Shown in pieces: positions 41,068 to 50,021 of a DNA stretch of 64,000 nt. The stretch is taken from contig JAEYAR010000170.1 in the NCBI GenBank assembly GCA_023404715.1, forward strand, positions 15,520-79,519, in the 5' to 3' direction. Every line of letters starts with the position of its first letter. Positions within the stretch are counted from its first letter, which is position 1. The notes beneath the pieces were generated by a model. That model made no database searches and was not told the DNA's origin. It was given only the letters and a program-made list of their open reading frames with translations. Position numbers and translations under genes: made by a program. This DNA is from Bacillota bacterium. Lineage in GTDB: Bacteria > Bacillota > Clostridia > Christensenellales > Aristaeellaceae.

Positions 41068-43281
41068 TCAGCGCTTTTCGCCCCCCAACCTCTTCTCAAA
41101 TTCCGCCGCAGGCATAGGCCGGGCGAAATAATAGCCCTGCACGGCGTCGCACCCCAGGTCGCGCAGGAAATCGAACTGCGCCTTTGTCTCCACGCCTTCC
41201 GCGGTGACCTCCATGTCGAGCGCGCGGGCGAGCCACAGGATGCTCTGGATGACCTTCTCGCCGCGCGCATCCCCGATCTCGTCGACAAAGCTCTTGTCGA
41301 TCTTGAGCACGTCGATCCGGATGCGCTGGAGCATGGCCATAGACGAATAGCCTGTGCCGAAATCGTCCATGAGCACGCAAAAGCCGCAGGCGTGCAGCCT
41401 GCCTATGATCGCGCTGAGGATGTCCATGTTGTCGAACATCGCGCTCTCTGTGATCTCTACCTGCAAAAGCCCGGGCGGGATGCCGTACGCCTCGACGATC
41501 TGCGCATAGCCGTCGACGAACGAAGCGTCATACAGATGCAGGCGTGAAAGGTTGACCGAGACAGGCGCCGGCGTCCTCCCCTGACGGATCCACTCCCGCA
41601 GCTGCCGGCAAACCAATTCAAACATATACCGGTCGAGCCGGACGATGAATCCGTTTTGCTCGAAGAGCGGAACAAAAGCATCCGGCGGCATGAAGCTTCC
41701 ATCCGCCTGCCGCCAGCGCACGAGCGCCTCCGCCCCGGTCATGTTCCCATCCATGTCGAACTTCGGCTGGTAAAACGCGATGAACTCGCCGTTTTCCAGC
41801 CCGGCCTCCATGCGCTCTTCGATACGCCGGCGGCGGATCTGACGTTGCCTGAGCTCTTCGTCGAAAAAGGCGTATCCCTTTCCTTGGCTTTCCTTGGCCG
41901 CCCGGTTGGCCAAGAGCGCGCCGTCCGCCATCTTATCCAGCCCGGTCTCCCGGTCCGTGATCAGGTAAAATCCAAACGTGACCGGCAATAGCGGCAGCTG
42001 CTCTCGCTTCGCGTCTTCCTTCAGCGTACAGCGAAGCCCCTCCATCCGCTGGGCGAGCTCCTCCGCACGGCCCTCGTAGAAGAGGATCGCCGCAAACCGG
42101 TCCGCCCCCCGGTGGGCAAAGACCTCGCCCGGGCGGATCGTCTTCATCCAGGTACGCCACAAGAGGCGGATCGCGTCGTCCCCCTTGTCGTTGCCGTACA
42201 GGTCGTTGATGGTCTTGAAACGGTCAACATCCATCATCACGTATGCTGCGGGCGGGTGCGGCCCGTCCAGCGCCGCCTGTGCCTCCCGCAAGAATCGCTC
42301 GTACGAATAACCGCCGGTCACAGGGTCTACATAGGCGATGCGCATCAGCGCGCGCTCCTGCCGTTTATGTGCGGATGCGATGTAAAACAAAAAACCGGCG
42401 AAACTCAACGCTACCCCCGTGCACAGCGCGTACGTCATGCGAATCGGGCGCTCAATCCGGTATTCCAGCACGTCCACCGGCACGATGTTGAGAAGCGTCC
42501 ATCCGTTCACGTTCAGCGGCGCGCAGTACATGTACTTTTCTTCGTCGCTCTTGATCCGCACGTAGCCTGCCTGGGCGCTAGATAGCAACGCCTTCACCCG
42601 CAGGATGCTCTGTGCGTTCTCCTGCGGCGCGGCCTCGAGGATGCTAAAGATGTTTCGCTCCGCCCTGTGCGCCTGCGCCCCGACCAAGATTTCGCCCTGC
42701 GCATTGATGACATAGGCGTATCCCTTGCCGCCAAAGGACGTCAGCTGGAGCATCTGCTGAAACGTATCGGCCGAGTAGGTCGCAAACAAAACCGCCACGG
42801 CACGCCCGTCCCGCAGGACCGGCGTGCTGTAAACGTTGATCTCCTCCCCGCCCGCGACGTCCGCAAGCGTGCCCGATACGCCCGTCTCGCCCTGCATCGC
42901 CTCGTGAAAGTAAACCCGCTGCGACAGATCCATGACGAGCCCGTCCGTCGTGCAGGCCACGCCGTCCGGTGTAATGAGACCCATGCGCTTAAACCCATAC
43001 ATGCCGACAAAGCCCTTGAGCTCGTCGACCGCAGCGGACGCGCCGGACTCCCCCCGCATGTTGACGTTCGCGGCGATCTCCTGCAAGAGGCGAAATTCCC
43101 CGGCGATTTCGCGTTCGAGCATGTACACGCCCTGCGCCGATACCTCGGCCAGCGTTTCGACCGCCTCCGCCTGCAGGCTGCTGCGCAGCCAGGCTGTGTA
43201 GAGCGGCAGCACGACCGCGAGAAGCAAACAGATGGCGAGCGCATAAAGCGCCGGTGCCCGGAAGCCAGCGTTTTTGTGCAT
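41068..43281 (-). CDS. c-di-GMP phosphodiesterase with dCache sensor, degenerate GGDEF and EAL domains
   Basis: 737 aa. An extracellular sensor (about 35-275) of dCache type lies between two membrane segments, followed by GGDEF (about 310-470) and EAL (about 485-735). The GGDEF active site reads RGADRF (no GGDEF), so no cyclase activity is expected. The EAL domain keeps EALVRWRQADG, VNLSRLHLYD, EITESAMFDN, DDFGTGYSSMAML and AEGVETKAQ, so it should hydrolyse c-di-GMP. The start is at 43281, after AAAGGG; an ATG at 43314 is longer without a good site. The DGC at 18666 may be its counterpart. Confidence 0.94.
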   Translation of the reverse strand: MHKNAGFRAPALYALAICLLLAVVLPLYTAWLRSSLQAEAVETLAEVSAQGVYMLEREIAGEFRLLQEIAANVNMRGESGASAAVDELKGFVGMYGFKRMGLITPDGVACTTDGLVMDLSQRVYFHEAMQGETGVSGTLADVAGGEEINVYSTPVLRDGRAVAVLFATYSADTFQQMLQLTSFGGKGYAYVINAQGEILVGAQAHRAERNIFSILEAAPQENAQSILRVKALLSSAQAGYVRIKSDEEKYMYCAPLNVNGWTLLNIVPVDVLEYRIERPIRMTYALCTGVALSFAGFLFYIASAHKRQERALMRIAYVDPVTGGYSYERFLREAQAALDGPHPPAAYVMMDVDRFKTINDLYGNDKGDDAIRLLWRTWMKTIRPGEVFAHRGADRFAAILFYEGRAEELAQRMEGLRCTLKEDAKREQLPLLPVTFGFYLITDRETGLDKMADGALLANRAAKESQGKGYAFFDEELRQRQIRRRRIEERMEAGLENGEFIAFYQPKFDMDGNMTGAEALVRWRQADGSFMPPDAFVPLFEQNGFIVRLDRYMFELVCRQLREWIRQGRTPAPVSVNLSRLHLYDASFVDGYAQIVEAYGIPPGLLQVEITESAMFDNMDILSAIIGRLHACGFCVLMDDFGTGYSSMAMLQRIRIDVLKIDKSFVDEIGDARGEKVIQSILWLARALDMEVTAEGVETKAQFDFLRDLGCDAVQGYYFARPMPAAEFEKRLGGEKR

Positions 43282-43317
43282 CAAAGAAATCCCTTTCTTG
43301 GCGCGCTCTTGCACCCG

Positions 43318-45402
43318 TTATTGCGTAACGCCGATATAGCGTTGCCAGAGGATGCTTGTCACCACGCCCTCTTCTATCGTATAGGCGAGTTCCACGAAGA
43401 TGTTGTCGTCTGCGGGATAGAAATATTGGATGAGCGCGCCGCCGTCCTCCTGCACGCGATAGGTGCCGATTTCCTTCCCCAGGCTGTCGATGTTGTACAG
43501 CAGGCGATCGCCGCGCTCGTTGATCGGCATGCCGCCCTTGTCGCGGAAGGCGTCGAGCACGTCCATCTCCTCCGCGCCGACCTTCGTCTTGCGCGGACCG
43601 GTCATGGAGCTGTCGCGCGTCTCAAGGTAATAGAGCACTGCGTCCTTGCCCTCCTCCGTCTCCACGAACCTTGCGACCTTGTCCTCGTAGACGGCCTCGT
43701 AGCTCGTGCCGGTCCCATAGGCCTTTTCATCCGTCACGGCCTCATAGCGCAACGGCTCGCCGTATTTTTTCTTGAACGCCGCATACTTCGTCTTCATCAG
43801 CGTCCAATCCTTGAACGCGTCCTTGGAATTGAATATACGCTTTTGCGTGCCCGTGATTTCATAAGTGACGGTCATCTCGTAGCTTTGCTTGCCCGTATCC
43901 GAGATGGCGATCGCCTTGAGCGTGCTCTTGCCCAGCGGCAGTGTAATCGGCCCCGTGTAGGGGAGCGACTCGGTCGTGGGGGATGTGCCGTCCAGCGTAT
44001 AGTACATGGCCACGATGTCGTCGCCAGCGCGCAGGGATACATTGATCACGCGCTGATACTTGCCCGACGCGTAGTTCGCCTTCGGCGCGTCCGGGGTCTT
44101 GATGATCACATGATAAAGCTCGTCCACCTCTTCGCTGGGCACGCCGGTTTCAGAGATCGCGATCGCACGCAGGCGCGTCGTCCCTTCCTCGAAGTGGATC
44201 TTATCGCCGGCTTTGTAGGCGGTTCCCGTCTCCATCGGGTCGGATTCGTCGAGCGTATAATAGATTTGGGCGCCTTCGTCCGCGGCAAGGGTGACGTCGA
44301 AGGGCTCGGTCGCCTTGTTGTTGGTGAGGGCAAACTCCTTTGACGTGGCGTCTGTCGGCTTTGCGCTGACGGCGGGCGCCGAAGGCATGTATTCCCTTCG
44401 CATGATCTCGAACGATTCGCTTCCCGTCGTCTCGTACGCAAGCTTCATCAAGTCCACCGCCGCCTGTGCCTCGCCCGCCTCGCGATAGATGCGGATCATG
44501 CGCGTATAGGCCTCTACGTGCTGCGGGGCGAGCGTATGCATGAGCTCCTCGTAGATCGCGATGGCGTCCTCCTTGCGCCCGTCGATCTCGTAGACGCTTG
44601 CGAGGTCCAAGGCCGCCTCTACGCTGTCCGGCTCGATCTCGCGCGCCCGTTCGTACGCCGTGATCGACTTGGTGATCTCGCCTGAATTGAGGTAGGTCTC
44701 GCCCAAGCTCATATAGGCGTTCGCAGGCACGTCGTAGCCCCAGGCCGCGAGCTGTTGCTGACCGGTCGACGTCTGCGTCAAGAGCAACGTCGTCGACACG
44801 CCGACCGCGATCGCAAAGAGCAATATGCCGCCCACCAGGGGCGCCCATTTCACCCGTTTTCTGCGCACGGACTTGCGCCCCTGCATCTGCTTAAGGCGTT
44901 CGTGATCCATTTCGCGCACAGCCTGGCGGCGCGGCGAATGGCGCACGCGCATGGGCTTGGCCGCATTGGCCTGCGCCTGTGTCCTGGCGGCGCTGCTATG
45001 CGCCCGCTGCTCCTCCGGCGTCGTAGCGCCCGCGGGCGTGCTGGAGCCCCGGCCGCGCCGCGCCGCATCCCGGACGGCGGCCTCCTGCGGGGGGGCGCTG
45101 GCGCCACGCCTGCGTGCGCTCGGGGCCGGCATCGCGCCGTCGCCATGTGCGCGCTGTGCCGGGGGCATATCCGCCCTTTGCCTGCGCAAGGCCGGGGCGC
45201 CTGCATCGCCTGCCGCTGTCTCCGGCGCCTTTGGGGTCGTCCGTAAATATTCCTCGTCGCCGTACACGCGCAGCGGCGCCTCATATGCACCTCGCTGAAC
45301 CGGCGTCTTTTCCTTCCGGTGAGGCGCGCGCAGGCGCTTGCCACAATGCTGGCAATCCGCCTGTCTCGAGTCCGTCCGTTTCCCACAATATGGACAAAGC
45401 AT
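43318..45402 (-). CDS. Zinc-ribbon, single-pass membrane protein with TPR and chitobiase-C-terminal-like repeats
   Basis: 694 aa. A zinc ribbon (CPYCGKRTDSRQADCQHCGK) opens the protein. A long Ala/Arg/Pro-rich disordered region (about 30-170) and a membrane segment (APLVGGILLFAIAVGVSTTLLL) follow. Outside the cell are TPR repeats (GETYLNSGEITKSITAYERAREIEPDS) and two repeats of the chitobiase/beta-hexosaminidase C-terminal type (IYYTLDESDPMETGTAY, MYYTLDGTSPTTESLPYTG). A C-terminal domain follows. The gene lies 36 bases before the EAL gene and probably shares a transcript. Function unknown. Confidence 0.85.
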   Translation of the reverse strand: MLCPYCGKRTDSRQADCQHCGKRLRAPHRKEKTPVQRGAYEAPLRVYGDEEYLRTTPKAPETAAGDAGAPALRRQRADMPPAQRAHGDGAMPAPSARRRGASAPPQEAAVRDAARRGRGSSTPAGATTPEEQRAHSSAARTQAQANAAKPMRVRHSPRRQAVREMDHERLKQMQGRKSVRRKRVKWAPLVGGILLFAIAVGVSTTLLLTQTSTGQQQLAAWGYDVPANAYMSLGETYLNSGEITKSITAYERAREIEPDSVEAALDLASVYEIDGRKEDAIAIYEELMHTLAPQHVEAYTRMIRIYREAGEAQAAVDLMKLAYETTGSESFEIMRREYMPSAPAVSAKPTDATSKEFALTNNKATEPFDVTLAADEGAQIYYTLDESDPMETGTAYKAGDKIHFEEGTTRLRAIAISETGVPSEEVDELYHVIIKTPDAPKANYASGKYQRVINVSLRAGDDIVAMYYTLDGTSPTTESLPYTGPITLPLGKSTLKAIAISDTGKQSYEMTVTYEITGTQKRIFNSKDAFKDWTLMKTKYAAFKKKYGEPLRYEAVTDEKAYGTGTSYEAVYEDKVARFVETEEGKDAVLYYLETRDSSMTGPRKTKVGAEEMDVLDAFRDKGGMPINERGDRLLYNIDSLGKEIGTYRVQEDGGALIQYFYPADDNIFVELAYTIEEGVVTSILWQRYIGVTQ

Positions 45403-45482
45403 GGCGCTTCACCCCTTTATAATCTCGTATCCATCCATGTGCGCAAAGCGGTCACAGATTCTTAATTATTTCGACATATATG

Positions 45483-45513
45483 CAAAAAATCCTTCCCACG
45501 GATTGAGAAGGAT
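45483..45513 (-). terminator. Terminator after the HEAT-like gene
   Basis: ATCCTTC (45489-45495) and GAAGGAT (45507-45513) pair. On the minus strand TTTTTTGC follows. It closes the operon that runs from the M20 gene to 45553. Confidence 0.8.
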
Positions 45514-45552
45514 ATATCTTCCATTATTTAAACCGCCCGATTGGGAAAAGGC

Positions 45553-46386
45553 TCACTCGCGCACCTGTTTCAGCGCCTCGTAGTACGGGTCGCCGTCGAA
45601 GGTACGCTCGGGCAGCGGGTCGCCGCCCAGCGCCTCCACCGCATTGCAGATCTCGACAAAATCTAGGTAATTCGTGCCCGGCTCCGTCGCCGCCTGCGTC
45701 AGCATGGGGATGGCGCGCGGGTCCCCGAGCTTTCCCAGATAGGATGCGAAGAGCGCGCGGCGATCGGGGTTTTCGTTAAACTTCCGCAGGGCGAGCTGAT
45801 AGACGCGCTCGTCGCCGGGATAGTTGCACAAAAGGTCCAGGAAGACCTCCTGCGCCACGGGCGTAGCGCGGTCGAGCACGCCCAAAATCGGCCGGACGAC
45901 GATGTCGCCCATCGCCAGCAGCGACTCCGCGCACATATCGGCCTGCTCATGGGGCACAGGGCAGCCCGCGATCAGCTCGATGTAGCGCTGCATGGGCGCG
46001 GTCGAGGACAGCTCGCGCAGCAGCGTGATCGCGGTCAGCACCGCGTCGTAGGGCGCTTTTTCGTCGGTCAACAGCTTGAGCAGGCGCGCCTCCGCGTCCT
46101 CCTTCAGCTCCACGATGCGCTCCAGCAGCTGGTCGGGAACAGGCACCTTCTTCTCAAAGTATTCGACCATCCAACGCACGAGCAGATCCGCGTCGTCATA
46201 GCGGGTAAAGTAGAGCGCAGGCGTCTCGCCGTCGAGCCAATCGGCTTTCTGGTTGATGAAGCGCATGTACACGTCCGGCATCTCCGCTTCCATGCGCTCG
46301 ATATTGCCCTCGTACTTTTCCGTATTATTTTGCATCCACGCCTTGGCGTACCGCTCAAACGCCTCGTCAAAATTCACGCACTTCAT
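45553..46386 (-). CDS. HEAT-repeat-like hypothetical protein
   Basis: 277 aa, soluble and all-helical by pattern. Segments such as AVLTAITLLRELSSTAPMQRYIELIAGC, PVAQEVFLDLLCNYPGDERVYQLALRKF and RRALFASYLGKLGDPRAIPMLTQAATEPG look like HEAT-type repeats. The ATG overlaps the stop of the TPR gene (46383-46386, ATGA), so they are coupled. The two helical-repeat proteins probably work together. Neither has a recognised partner or catalytic site. Confidence 0.75.
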   Translation of the reverse strand: MKCVNFDEAFERYAKAWMQNNTEKYEGNIERMEAEMPDVYMRFINQKADWLDGETPALYFTRYDDADLLVRWMVEYFEKKVPVPDQLLERIVELKEDAEARLLKLLTDEKAPYDAVLTAITLLRELSSTAPMQRYIELIAGCPVPHEQADMCAESLLAMGDIVVRPILGVLDRATPVAQEVFLDLLCNYPGDERVYQLALRKFNENPDRRALFASYLGKLGDPRAIPMLTQAATEPGTNYLDFVEICNAVEALGGDPLPERTFDGDPYYEALKQVRE

Positions 46387-48083
46387 CTTTTAGAATCCTC
46401 CTTGTCCGCATGGCGCAGGATGCGCGCCGCGTACCGCTTAATCATTCGCGGGGGCACATCCCGCTTGCGGCCCACCTTCTCGGCTGTGACCGCGTGCCCG
46501 CTCATCTGGTGATAGGCGTATTCGAGCGCCGCCATCCACACGTCGGGCCGTCGCATCGCGCCCTGCGGCGCCTCGCTGCGCACAAAGTCCGCCCACAGAT
46601 CCGCCACCCGATCGCCCACGTCGCCGTAGATGGGGGAAAGGCGCTGAACCACCGCCTGCAGCACGCGCTCGTATGCGGGCGAGAGCGGCTTCGTCGACAC
46701 GCCCGTGCGTACCGTGATGCGCACCATCCGTCCGTCAATATCCGCGTAGAGCGGTCCGCGTTCGCCCATCACGCCCAGCGCCGTCATCGCCTCGCGCTTG
46801 ACCTCGTCCGCGACGGCCGCGTCCGTCAGCATATCGCAAAGCAGCAGCTTGACGCGCGGGCAATCCACGCGCGCGAGCGCGCGCAAAACGGTTCTCCATA
46901 TGTCCGTCCCCGGAAGCTGCACGTGTAGCAGCCATTCGAGCGTCTGATAAAACGCGTCGTCCGTCTCGATCCGCTCCATGAGCTGCACCGGGTCGCCGAC
47001 TAGCTGCGTACCCAAATCGATCAGCCACATGAGCGATACGCTCTGGGGCGGCTGCCCGCTGTAGCTGACGCGCGCGTCGCCCTTTGCAGGCTCCTGCTCG
47101 TCGCCGCCGGCAAGGCGTTCCTTGGCGATGCGGAAAAATGCGCTGTAGACGGGGTCCTGCGGGAAGATACGGCATAGATGTCCCCAAACGCGCGCGGCCT
47201 CGCGCACGTGGCCCAGATTCAACGCGGCCGCCGCCAGCAGGTGCTGTACCCGCGGCACATAGGGCTGAAAGGCGCTAAGCGCCCGCAGCTGCCTGTACGC
47301 CATCGCATCCAGCCCCATATCGCAGGCGCTCTGGCTCAGCAGCATGAGCTCGGCTGGATCGGGGTGCTCAGCCTCCGCGCTTTCCAGTACGCGCACCGCC
47401 TGCGCCCGCGCGCCGCAGGCGTATTGCGCGCACGCAAGCGCGCAGATCGCACGGATGTCTCCCTTCGCGTCCTCATACGCGCGCTTGGCGTAGCGTAGCG
47501 CCTGCTTGGCGCGGCCCTGCATCAGGTAGCAAAAGGACAGCACGGTCAGCGCCTCCACGCCGCCGCCCGTATTCACGGCCCGGATGAGCAGTCGCTGCGC
47601 GCGCTCGCTCTGCCCCTGCTCCAGCGCCCGCAGCCCCCTGCGCATGAGCTGCTCGCTGTGTTCATTTTTCGCGTCGCCTTGATCGAGCACTTCCTCCGCC
47701 GTCTCGACCAGTTCCTGCGCATCCAGCGCAAAATCCCCGTCCGGCTCTTCGCTCAGGTACATCAGCGCCATATGGCGCGCCCTTTCCACGTCCTGCAGGG
47801 CGAAGTAGTTGCCCGCAATCGCGTACAGGCACTCCCCTTTCATCTCGCCCTTTTGCAAAAGGCGCATCAAGATCCGGTTGGACGCCTCGCAGCAGCCCAT
47901 CTCGTTAAAGATCTCGGCGATCTCCATCTCGAGCTCGGCGTCAAAAGGCGTCTTTTCCCTCGCTAGGTAGAGGAGCGTCAGCGCATCCGCATACCGTCCA
48001 TCCTGACGGTTCTCCGCCGCTTTCCGGCGCAGGTAAGCGCCCGAGCGTTCAAAGGAGACGACGTTTTCCATTTGTTCGTTCAT
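46383..48083 (-). CDS. TPR-repeat protein
   Basis: 566 aa. After a short N-terminus there are tetratricopeptide repeats across about 20-350 (GRYADALTLLYLAREKTPFDAELEMEIAEIFNEMGCCEASNRIL, GGVEALTVLSFCYLMQGRAKQALRYAKRAYEDA). A C-terminal region at about 380-566 may be HEAT-like. No signal peptide or membrane segment is present. GGAGG precedes the ATG at 48083, 28 bases after hslO. It is coupled to the next gene. A scaffold role is expected. Some clostridial homologues are annotated only as TPR proteins. Confidence 0.85.
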   Translation of the reverse strand: MNEQMENVVSFERSGAYLRRKAAENRQDGRYADALTLLYLAREKTPFDAELEMEIAEIFNEMGCCEASNRILMRLLQKGEMKGECLYAIAGNYFALQDVERARHMALMYLSEEPDGDFALDAQELVETAEEVLDQGDAKNEHSEQLMRRGLRALEQGQSERAQRLLIRAVNTGGGVEALTVLSFCYLMQGRAKQALRYAKRAYEDAKGDIRAICALACAQYACGARAQAVRVLESAEAEHPDPAELMLLSQSACDMGLDAMAYRQLRALSAFQPYVPRVQHLLAAAALNLGHVREAARVWGHLCRIFPQDPVYSAFFRIAKERLAGGDEQEPAKGDARVSYSGQPPQSVSLMWLIDLGTQLVGDPVQLMERIETDDAFYQTLEWLLHVQLPGTDIWRTVLRALARVDCPRVKLLLCDMLTDAAVADEVKREAMTALGVMGERGPLYADIDGRMVRITVRTGVSTKPLSPAYERVLQAVVQRLSPIYGDVGDRVADLWADFVRSEAPQGAMRRPDVWMAALEYAYHQMSGHAVTAEKVGRKRDVPPRMIKRYAARILRHADKEDSKR

Positions 48084-48111
48084 GATACCTCCATATTTCG
48101 AGGCGGGATTT

Positions 48112-49011
48112 TTATAGGCGTTTCTTGCCCTCTTCGATGAGCTTTTCCAGCTCTTCGGCGGTAAAACGATATTGGCTCCGGCAAAAGTGGCAGCCGACCT
48201 CCGCGCCGCCCTGCTGCTCGATGAGGTCACGCAGCTCCTGTTCGCCCATGCTGAGCAGCACCTGCTCGATGCGCTCGCGGCTACAGTCGCACGCGAGCCT
48301 AAGCGGGGCCGTCTCGAGCACCTCGGGCTCAAGCCCCCGGAAATAGCCCTGTACCAGATCGGAAAGCGGCATGTCGCAAAGCGCCGAGCTGATCGCGCCG
48401 TACAGCTCTGAGCGGATCTCCAGCTGACCGATCAGCTCTTCCGTGCATCCGGGCATGGCCTGCACCAGCAGGCCGCCGCTGGCGCACACGTCCCGCGCCA
48501 CCAACGTGCCCAGCGCGCAGAGGGAGGGCGTCTGCTCCGAGGCGGTGTAGTACATCGCAAAGTCCTCCGCCACCTCCCCGCTCACCAGGTTGACCTGGCC
48601 GACGTACGGCTCGCCAAAGCCCATCGAGCGCATCACCGTCAGCCGTCCTTCATGCCCGAGCGCGCCGCCGACGTCGAGCTTTCCGTTCTCCTTCAGCGGC
48701 AGCTCGACCTGTGGGTTGTCGATCGTCACCTTCACGACGCCGTCCGGCCTGGCCACCGCGACGAGCGCGCCCGCCGGGCCGCCGCCGTTGATCGTGCAGG
48801 TGAGGGTATCCCCCTCGCCCTTAAGCTGCGCGCCCAGCATCGCCGCCCCGCTGATCATCCGTCCCAGCGCCGCCGTACAGACGTTGCTCGCCTGGTGTAT
48901 GTCGCGCGCCTGCTGGGTCATGCGCGTCGTGTCGCATAGCATCGCGCGCGCCTGCCCGCCCATCAGGGTCAGGCGGATCAACGTATCGCGCTGCGTCATC
49001 GTATGAGGCAT
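48112..49011 (-). CDS. hslO: Hsp33 redox-regulated chaperone
   Basis: 299 aa, typical length. It is a holdase activated by oxidation, which releases zinc. The four zinc-binding cysteines are in LACDCSRERIEQ and VGCHFCRSQYRF near the C-terminus. The N-terminal domain has TCTINGGGPAGALVAVA and SGEVAEDFAMYYTASEQTPSL. The start is set at 49011, where GGAGGGG lies six bases upstream; ATG 49038 is longer but would overlap the methyltransferase stop. It is co-transcribed with a SASP and TPR genes, an unusual setting that suggests expression with spore or stress genes. Confidence 0.96.
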   Translation of the reverse strand: MPHTMTQRDTLIRLTLMGGQARAMLCDTTRMTQQARDIHQASNVCTAALGRMISGAAMLGAQLKGEGDTLTCTINGGGPAGALVAVARPDGVVKVTIDNPQVELPLKENGKLDVGGALGHEGRLTVMRSMGFGEPYVGQVNLVSGEVAEDFAMYYTASEQTPSLCALGTLVARDVCASGGLLVQAMPGCTEELIGQLEIRSELYGAISSALCDMPLSDLVQGYFRGLEPEVLETAPLRLACDCSRERIEQVLLSMGEQELRDLIEQQGGAEVGCHFCRSQYRFTAEELEKLIEEGKKRL

Positions 49012-49030
49012 CTTGCTCCCCTCCGCAAAT

Positions 49031-49780
49031 TCATTCATCCTGTGGTTTTTGCGCCGCAAAGTGGATGCGCTGGCAATCCCGCGCGGGCGGGCTAAAGTCG
49101 CGGTCGCCAAAGACGCGCACGTCCTCAAACCCCGCCCGATAAAGCGCCTGCGCGATTTCGTCCTGCGTATGCGCGCGCTGACGGTGCCTTTCTGCAAAGC
49201 GCCGGTAGCGCCCGTCCGCCTCGCGGACAAAGAATGTCAGATCCATATCGACCGTCTGGGACGCTTCGTCCAGCCGGTTTTGCCATAGATAGGCGATGTC
49301 TTCGCGCTCCTCGCCGTAAAACGCGTTTGCGAGCACCTGCTTTAGCTTATACGCGGACGAGATATCAAAGAACAGCCCGCCGCCGGGTCGCAGCGCTCGG
49401 TACGCCGCCGAGAAAAAAGCGCCTACATCGCGCAGGGTCGTAAGGTAATTCACCCCGTCGCAGGTAGCGAGCACGGCGTCCACGCGCCGGCCCAGGGTCA
49501 GCGCGCGCATGTCCTGGCGCGCAAACTGCGCCTGCACGCCCGCGCGCCGCGCCTTTTCCTGCGCCGCCTCGAGCATGCGCTGCGAAAGGTCCAGGCCGGT
49601 CACGGTAAGGCCCGCCCGGGCGAAGCGCACCGTCAGGCTGCCCGTTCCGCATGCGCACTCCGCGACGTAGCGCGGATGTTTTCCGTATATTTCCATCAGC
49701 CGAACGTAATACGCGGCCCAGGAGACGTAATCCACGTCGTCCATGAGCCGATCGTACACGGCGGCAAAATCGCCGTACAT
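49031..49780 (-). CDS. Class I SAM-dependent methyltransferase
   Basis: 249 aa. The SAM-binding motif is VAECACGTGSLTVRFARAG, with GLDLSQRMLEAAQEKA, then DMRALTLGRRVDAVLATCDGVNYL and LRPGGGLFFDISSAY. The N-terminal MYGDFAAVYDRLMDDVDY is typical of a small clostridial group often found near hslO. AGGAGG is four bases before the ATG at 49780. The acceptor is unknown; the strand pattern fits small molecules rather than RNA. It lies between the SASP and hslO genes. Confidence 0.92.
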   Translation of the reverse strand: MYGDFAAVYDRLMDDVDYVSWAAYYVRLMEIYGKHPRYVAECACGTGSLTVRFARAGLTVTGLDLSQRMLEAAQEKARRAGVQAQFARQDMRALTLGRRVDAVLATCDGVNYLTTLRDVGAFFSAAYRALRPGGGLFFDISSAYKLKQVLANAFYGEEREDIAYLWQNRLDEASQTVDMDLTFFVREADGRYRRFAERHRQRAHTQDEIAQALYRAGFEDVRVFGDRDFSPPARDCQRIHFAAQKPQDE

Positions 49781-49799
49781 GCTGCCTCCTAGTCGCCCG

Positions 49800-49970
49800 C
49801 TAGCCTCTGCGCCGCCGCGCCGACACAATGCCGCCCACGCGCCCCGACTCGGCGGCCGTAAGCCCCGCCCAGCCGACGTCCAGCACGCGGTCCATGAGGC
49901 CCAGCTCGCGCGCCACCTCGTACTTCATGCGCTCGGTGGCGGTTGGCGGGTCATAATCGATAGGTTTCAA
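49800..49970 (-). CDS. Alpha/beta-type small acid-soluble spore protein (SASP), TTG start
   Basis: 56 aa. The sequence has MKYEVARELGL, then GWAGLTAAESGRVGG, which are the two conserved SASP blocks that bind DNA and are cut by the germination protease. It is short and easily missed. The start is TTG at 49970, with AAGGGGGGAG a few bases upstream, and the stop is at 49800. An ATG upstream at 49994 is out of frame. The C-terminus is Arg-rich (RRRR). It lies 51 bases after the YesL-like gene and 19 before the methyltransferase. Its presence is direct evidence for endospore formation. Spore-specific sigma promoters were not identified. Confidence 0.9.
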   Translation of the reverse strand: MKPIDYDPPTATERMKYEVARELGLMDRVLDVGWAGLTAAESGRVGGIVSARRRRG

Positions 49971-50021
49971 GCCGCTCCCCCCTTGCCGCTATCATGCGCG
50001 CCCGTCGAGGAGTTCATACCT

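Noticed and set aside
42667..44343. A 558-codon plus-strand frame antisense to the EAL and zinc-ribbon genes
   Set aside because: Spans two real minus-strand genes and the gap between them; it is a GC-rich shadow.
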